Shown here piece after piece: positions 59,639 to 64,000 of a DNA stretch of 64,000 nucleotides. The notes beneath the pieces are model-generated. The model had not been told where the DNA came from, made no database searches, and worked only from the letters and a program-made list of their open reading frames with translations. Made by a program: the position numbers and the translations under genes. Source of the stretch: Bordetella genomosp. 2 (lineage in GTDB: Bacteria; Pseudomonadota; Gammaproteobacteria; Burkholderiales; Burkholderiaceae_B); the NCBI RefSeq assembly GCF_002261345.1, contig NZ_NEVT01000008.1, forward strand, positions 372,001 to 436,000. The letters are read 5' to 3'. Within the stretch, counting starts at the first letter, position 1. Each line of letters begins with the position of its first letter.

Positions 59639-60505
59639 ATGGATATATTCGTTCAACTGGTCATCAACGGCCTGTTGCTGGGTGGCGCCTACACCATCAT
59701 CAGCCTGGGCCTGACGCTGATCTTCGGCGTGGTGCGCGTGGTGAACTTCGCGCACGGCGAATTCCTGATGGTAGGCATGTACCTGGTCTACCTGATCGCG
59801 GTGCAGTTCGGCCTGCACCCCTATGCCGGGCTGATCCCGGTGGCGGTCATCCTGTTCGCGCTGGGCGTGCTGACGCAGCGCGCCATCATCCAGCCGCTGC
59901 TCAATGCCGACGAGCATATCCAGATCTTCGCCACCGTGGGCGTGTCGACCATCCTGCTGAACCTGGCGCTGGTCATCTTCGGCGCCAACGTGCTGCGGCC
60001 GCCGGTCGAGCTGGGCACGCACTCGTTCAGCGTCGGCCCCTATTCCATGGTGACCGGCCAGCTCATCACCTTCGTGGTCGGCATCACCCTGGCCGTGCTG
60101 CTGCACCAGTTCATGCACCGCACCTACCTGGGCCGGGCCCTGCGCGCCGTGGCCCAGCACCGCTACGCGGCCATGCTGATGGGGGTCAATGTGCACAGCG
60201 TGTACGCCATCGCGTTCGGCCTGGGCACCGCGTTCGTGGGCATCGCCGCCGGCCTGCTGGCGCCCCAGTACCCGGTGTTCCCCACCGTGGGCACCTACTT
60301 CGTGCTGACCGCCTTCGTGATCGTGGTGCTGGGCGGCCTGGGCAGCCTGTACGGCGCGGTGGCCGGCTCGATGATCCTCGGCATCGTCGATACGCTGGCC
60401 GGCTACTACATCGCGCCCGACCTGAAGGAGGTGGTGTATTTCGGGATCTTCCTGCTGATCCTTGTCCTGCGTCCCACCGGCCTGTTCGGCATCGGCACAG
60501 AATAA
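59639..60505 (+). CDS. Branched-chain-type ABC transporter permease LivH
   Basis: A 288-residue permease. It has the diagnostic TLIFGVVRVVNFAHGEFLMVG near the N-terminus and FVIVVLGGLGSLYGAVAGSMILG near the end, with about eight membrane segments. It starts 70 bases after the binding protein, behind GACGAGG. It pairs with the LivM part of the following fusion protein. Confidence 0.94.
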   Translation: MDIFVQLVINGLLLGGAYTIISLGLTLIFGVVRVVNFAHGEFLMVGMYLVYLIAVQFGLHPYAGLIPVAVILFALGVLTQRAIIQPLLNADEHIQIFATVGVSTILLNLALVIFGANVLRPPVELGTHSFSVGPYSMVTGQLITFVVGITLAVLLHQFMHRTYLGRALRAVAQHRYAAMLMGVNVHSVYAIAFGLGTAFVGIAAGLLAPQYPVFPTVGTYFVLTAFVIVVLGGLGSLYGAVAGSMILGIVDTLAGYYIAPDLKEVVYFGIFLLILVLRPTGLFGIGTE

Positions 60506-60515
60506 GGAGCGCGCC

Positions 60516-62297
60516 GTGTTTCCCGACTTCCGCAGCCCCAAAGCCTACGTCAGCCTGCTGCTGCTGATCGCCATGTTCCTGGTGCCCGCCATCATGGGCA
60601 CGCCCTTCTGGACCAACCTGTTTGTCCTGCTGTTCGTGTTCGCCGCCCTGTCGGTGGCATGGAACATCGTGGGCGGCTATGCCGGCCAGCTCTCGCTGGG
60701 CCATGCCGTGTTCTACGGCATCGGCGGCTATACGGCCACCTTGCTGACCCAGAACTTCGGCATCACGCCCTGGCTGGGCATGCTCGCCGGCGCGCTGATC
60801 TCCGGCGCGGTGGCGGTGGTGATCAGCTACCCCACCCTGCGCCTGCGCGGCCCGTTCTTCGCGCTGGCCACCATCGCCATCCTCGAAGTGGTGCGCCTGC
60901 TGGTCATCCATGAAGAAAGCTGGACCGGCGGCTCCAGCGGCATCAGCCTGCCGCTGAACATCGGCTGGACCTGGATCGTCTTCCGCGAGAAGCTGAACTA
61001 CGTCATCATCGCCTTCGCGCTGCTGCTGCTGGTGTTGTGGGTGTCGTGGTTCATGCGCAAGTCGCGCGTCGGCCACTACCTCATCGCCATCCGCGAACGC
61101 GAGGACGCGGCGCTGGCGGTGGGCATCCACACCGTGCGGGTGAAGATCCTCGCCGCGGTGGTGTCGGCCATGCTCACCAGCATCATCGGCACCTTCCACA
61201 TCACCTACCTGACCTTCGTCGATCCCAGTTCGGCCTTCTCGCTGGAGCTGTCCATCCAGATCGCCATGTTCGCCCTGATCGGCGGCCTCGGCACGGTGGC
61301 CGGGCCGGTCGCCGGCACCTTCCTGGTGCTGCCCATCGCCGAAATGGCGCGCGGCTGGCTCAGCGCGGTCGGCAACGGCATGCACGGCCTGGTCTACGGC
61401 CTGATCCTGGTGGTGGTGGTGCTGACCATCCCGCGCGGCCTGGCCGGCGCCTTCGGGCCGGCCATCGAGCGCCTGCTGGCGCGCCTGCCCTACCTGGGCA
61501 CGCCGCGCGCCCGCCGCGAATACCCCGAGCACGGCATCGCGCGCGACCCGTCGCGCGACGGCCAGCCGGTGCTCAAGGCCGAGAACCTGCACAAGCGCTT
61601 CGGCGGCCTGCGCGCCACCAACGACGTGTCGCTGACCCTGCACCAAGGCGAGATCCTCGGCATCATCGGGCCCAACGGCGCGGGCAAGACCACCGTCTTC
61701 AACCTGCTGTCGGGCTTCCTGGCGGCCGACCAGGGCAGCGTCACCCTGCTGGACCACCATGGCCGCTGGGTCTCGTGCAAGTCGCCCGACGCCTTCGCGC
61801 ACCACGGACTGGGCCGCACTTTCCAGATCGCCAAGCCGTTCACCGGCCTGAGCGTGCTGGAGAACATCATGCTGGGCGCGTTCATCCGCACCGCCAACCG
61901 CGACGAAGCGGAACAGATCGCCCGCCGCGTGGCCGAGCAGACCGACCTGACCGCCGCGCTTGACATCGAGGCGCGCAGCCTGACCGTGGGCGGCATGAAG
62001 CGGCTGGAAGTCGCCCGCGCGCTGGCCATCCAGCCGAAGATCCTGCTGCTGGACGAAGTGATGGCGGGCCTGAACCCGACCGACATCGAAAAAGCCATCG
62101 CCATGATCCGCCGCATCCGCGACAGCGGCGTGTCGGTGCTGCTGATCGAGCACATGATGCGGGCCACCATGGCGCTGTCGGACCGCATCATCGTCATCAA
62201 CGAAGGCGCGGTGCTGGTCAGCGGCAAGCCGCAGGAAGTGGTGGAGAACCCGGCCGTCATCGAGGCGTACTTGGGCAAGGAGTACCAGGATGCTTAA
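60516..62297 (+). CDS. LivM-LivG fusion: ABC transporter permease joined to ATP-binding protein
   Basis: A 593-residue fusion. Residues about 1-325 are a LivM permease (NIVGGYAGQLSLGHAVFYGIGGY; GGLGTVAGPVAGTFLVLPIAEM). Residues about 350-593 are a LivG ATPase with Walker A GPNGAGKTTVFNLLSGF, LTVGGMKRLEVARALA as signature, and Walker B ILLLDEVMAGLNPTD. The start is GTG at 60516, six bases after AAGGAG. It overlaps LivF by eight bases. In the operon at 35019-36742 the same two functions are separate genes. Confidence 0.93.
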   Translation: MFPDFRSPKAYVSLLLLIAMFLVPAIMGTPFWTNLFVLLFVFAALSVAWNIVGGYAGQLSLGHAVFYGIGGYTATLLTQNFGITPWLGMLAGALISGAVAVVISYPTLRLRGPFFALATIAILEVVRLLVIHEESWTGGSSGISLPLNIGWTWIVFREKLNYVIIAFALLLLVLWVSWFMRKSRVGHYLIAIREREDAALAVGIHTVRVKILAAVVSAMLTSIIGTFHITYLTFVDPSSAFSLELSIQIAMFALIGGLGTVAGPVAGTFLVLPIAEMARGWLSAVGNGMHGLVYGLILVVVVLTIPRGLAGAFGPAIERLLARLPYLGTPRARREYPEHGIARDPSRDGQPVLKAENLHKRFGGLRATNDVSLTLHQGEILGIIGPNGAGKTTVFNLLSGFLAADQGSVTLLDHHGRWVSCKSPDAFAHHGLGRTFQIAKPFTGLSVLENIMLGAFIRTANRDEAEQIARRVAEQTDLTAALDIEARSLTVGGMKRLEVARALAIQPKILLLDEVMAGLNPTDIEKAIAMIRRIRDSGVSVLLIEHMMRATMALSDRIIVINEGAVLVSGKPQEVVENPAVIEAYLGKEYQDA

Positions 62298-62994
62298 GGT
62301 ATCGAATCTGAGTTCCGGATACGGCAAGAGCCAGGTGCTCAACGGGCTGGACTTCGAAGTCCACCCGGGCGAGATCGTCACCCTGATCGGCGCCAACGGC
62401 GCCGGCAAGACCACCACCCTGAAGACCCTGTGCGGCATCATCCCCGCCACGGCCGGCACGGTGGAATTCGAGGGCCGCGACCTCACCAACCATACGCCGT
62501 ACGACATCGTCGACGCCGGCATCACCATGATCCCCGAAGGCCGGCAGCTGTTTCCGCACTTCACGGTGCACGACAACCTGCTGATGGGCTCCTACAAGCG
62601 CGCCGCGCGGCCCATCGTGCAGCGCAAGCTGGACGAAGTGCTGGCCCTGTTCCCGCGCGTGCGCGAACGGCTGCGCCAGTACGCCGGCTCGCTGTCCGGC
62701 GGCGAGCAGCAGATGGTCGCGATCGCCCGCGGCCTGATGGCCGACCCGAAGCTGCTGGTGTTCGACGAGCCGTCGCTGGGGCTGTCGCCGCTGCTGGTGC
62801 AGCAAATGTTCGACACCATCCGCAACGTCACCCAGCACGGCGTCACCGTGCTGCTGGTGGAGCAGAACGTCTTCCGCACGCTGCGCCTGGCCGACCGCGG
62901 CTACGTGCTGGAGAACGGCGCGATCGTGCGGCGCGGCACCGGACAGGAACTGCTCAACGACCCCCATGTGAAAAAAGCCTACCTGGGCCACTGA
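62290..62994 (+). CDS. Branched-chain-type ABC transporter ATP-binding protein LivF
   Basis: A 234-residue ATPase. It has Walker A GANGAGKTTTLKTLCGI, signature LSGGEQQMVAIARGL, and Walker B LLVFDEPSLGLSPLLV. It overlaps the fusion gene by eight bases, so translation is coupled. It completes the importer. The quinone oxidoreductase gene follows after 14 bases. Confidence 0.94.
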   Translation: MLKVSNLSSGYGKSQVLNGLDFEVHPGEIVTLIGANGAGKTTTLKTLCGIIPATAGTVEFEGRDLTNHTPYDIVDAGITMIPEGRQLFPHFTVHDNLLMGSYKRAARPIVQRKLDEVLALFPRVRERLRQYAGSLSGGEQQMVAIARGLMADPKLLVFDEPSLGLSPLLVQQMFDTIRNVTQHGVTVLLVEQNVFRTLRLADRGYVLENGAIVRRGTGQELLNDPHVKKAYLGH

Positions 62995-63008
62995 CCGAGG
63001 ATTTCCGC

Positions 63009-64000
63009 ATGACCGACACCTGCATGTATATCGACCACGGCCAGGGCGGCGCGCCCGCCTGCCTGGTGCCGGCGACCCGCCCGGTGGAACGGCCCGCCGG
63101 GCGGCAGGTACTGATCGAGGTCGCCTATGCCGGCGTGAACCGGCCCGACGTGCTGCAGCGCGCGGGCGCCTATCCGCCTCCGCCGGGCGCTTCCCCATAC
63201 CTGGGCCTGGAAGTGTCCGGCCGCATCGTCGCCGTCGGCCCCGATGCGCGCGACCGCAAGGTGGGCGAGCAGGTCTGCGCCCTGACCCCCGGCGGCGGCT
63301 ACGCCGAGTACTGCCTGGCCGACGAACGCCATTGCCTTCCCGTGCCGCGCGGCCTGAACCTGCTGGAAGCAGCCGCGCTGCCCGAAAACTATTTCACGGT
63401 CTGGACCAACGTGTTCGAGCGGGCCCGGCTGCGCGCCGGCGAAACCTTCCTGGTGCACGGCGGCTCCAGCGGCATCGGCCTGACCGCCATCCAGCTCGCG
63501 CAGGCCTTCGGCGCCGAGGTCTGGACCACGGTCGGCACGGCCGCCAAGGCCGACGCCTGCCGGCAGGCCGGCGCCGCCCACGCCGTGCTGTACCGCGAAC
63601 AGGACTTCGAGGAGCAGATCCGCGCCGCCACTGGCGGCAAGGGCGTGGACGTCATCCTCGACATGGTGGGCGGCCGCTACATGAACAAGAACCTGCGCAC
63701 CCTGGCGCTCAACGGCCGGCTGGTGCAGATCGCCTTCCTGGAGGGCAGCAAGGCCGAGATCGACGCCATGCCCATCATGCTCAAGCGCCTGTCCTTCACC
63801 GGCTCTACCCTGCGTCCGCGCAGCGACGAAGACAAGGGCGCTATCGCGCAGGCCCTGGCCGACAAGGTCGTGCCGCTGCTGGAAGCCGGCCGCTGCCGGC
63901 CGCGCATCCATGAAGTGTTCCCCCTGGCGCAGGCCGCGCAGGCGCACGAACTGATGGAAAGCAGCCGCCACATCGGCAAGATCATGCTCAAGGTAAAGGA
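63009..64000 (+). CDS. NAD(P)H:quinone oxidoreductase, zinc-free MDR family (QOR/PIG3-like), 3' end cut
   Basis: Visible 330 residues of a medium-chain reductase. It has ATRPVERPAGRQVLIEVAYAGVNRPDVLQRAGAYPPPPG (quoted in part: AGVNRPDVLQRAGAYPPPPG), typical of PIG3/TP53I3-like quinone reductases. The NADPH motif is FLVHGGSSGIGLTAIQLA, and LRPRSDEDKGAIAQAL is also typical. Relatives are about 325-335 residues, so only a few codons lie beyond position 64000. Zinc ligands are lacking. It is last visible gene of the ABC operon and may reduce an unsaturated or quinone intermediate. Confidence 0.9.
   Translation, partial: MTDTCMYIDHGQGGAPACLVPATRPVERPAGRQVLIEVAYAGVNRPDVLQRAGAYPPPPGASPYLGLEVSGRIVAVGPDARDRKVGEQVCALTPGGGYAEYCLADERHCLPVPRGLNLLEAAALPENYFTVWTNVFERARLRAGETFLVHGGSSGIGLTAIQLAQAFGAEVWTTVGTAAKADACRQAGAAHAVLYREQDFEEQIRAATGGKGVDVILDMVGGRYMNKNLRTLALNGRLVQIAFLEGSKAEIDAMPIMLKRLSFTGSTLRPRSDEDKGAIAQALADKVVPLLEAGRCRPRIHEVFPLAQAAQAHELMESSRHIGKIMLKVK

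Noticed and set aside
60186-62576. Long minus-strand open frame of about 800 codons opposite the LivM-LivG fusion
   Set aside because: His/Gln/Arg/Asp-rich translation without family features, antisense to two clear transporter genes.

Overview
The window is about 64 kb of high-GC (roughly two thirds G+C), densely coded DNA with short intergenic gaps. Three Bug-type extracytoplasmic solute receptors, a FecI/FecR/TonB-receptor iron system and many small catabolic transport operons, each with its own LysR, GntR, LacI or AraC-type regulator, point to an alcaligenaceous betaproteobacterium. Bordetella (B. bronchiseptica type) or close Achromobacter-like relatives fit best. I see no rRNA, tRNA, CRISPR array, phage gene or insertion sequence. 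The species call is inference.

Layout. 1-3199: a fumarase/argininosuccinate-lyase-like enzyme and a Bug receptor (cut by the left edge), divergent from a LysR regulator. 3226-10692: an amidohydrolase, a frameshifted alpha/beta-hydrolase (G8 tract), a GlxA/CdhR-like AraC regulator, a complete osmoprotectant/betaine-type ABC transporter and a nitrilase-family amidase. Two near-identical 27-bp sites precede the two operons. 10809-13802: ArsR/SRPBCC pair, NQO1/MdaB-like flavoprotein with divergent LysR, small zinc-ribbon protein. 13888-17017: a GntR, ureidoglycolate lyase, allantoinase-like deacetylase and Bug receptor operon. 17343-20658: Bug plus LysR, then an exported alpha/beta-hydrolase divergent from a MerR regulator.

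20664-25597: a six-gene operon with an RraA-type aldolase, a class I aminotransferase and a polar amino-acid ABC transporter. 25890-30137: a Fur-box-like site, FecI sigma, FecR and an STN-containing siderophore receptor. 30236-31129: serB. 31093-40218: an eight-gene operon with a class III aminotransferase, a branched-chain-type ABC transporter, an N,N-dimethylformamidase-like hydrolase and a LacI regulator, preceded by two copies of a perfect 12-bp palindrome. 40576-41652: parvulin PpiC, an EF-hand periplasmic protein and a tiny exported ORF. 41712-45071: a second LacI regulator with a TfdA/TauD-like dioxygenase and a divergent Nramp-like transporter.

45244-51163: a membrane protein, HutC-type regulator, TauE/SafE exporter plus DUF1634 partner, then KynR-like Lrp, kynureninase and an amino-acid permease. 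51164-51635 is non-coding and repeat-rich. 51636-64000: a GMC oxidoreductase, shikimate-dehydrogenase-like enzyme and split transketolase, divergent from an FCD-GntR regulator and a GldA-like dehydrogenase; then a second repeat-rich non-coding stretch and a branched-chain-type ABC operon (with a LivM-LivG fusion) ending in a quinone oxidoreductase cut by the right edge.

The strongest candidates for undescribed systems are the four transporter-plus-enzyme modules: the betaine/amide module with its AraC sites, the dimethylformamidase-like module with LacI operators, the RraA/aminotransferase module, and the split-transketolase module whose two ends share an exact 13-bp operator-like sequence.
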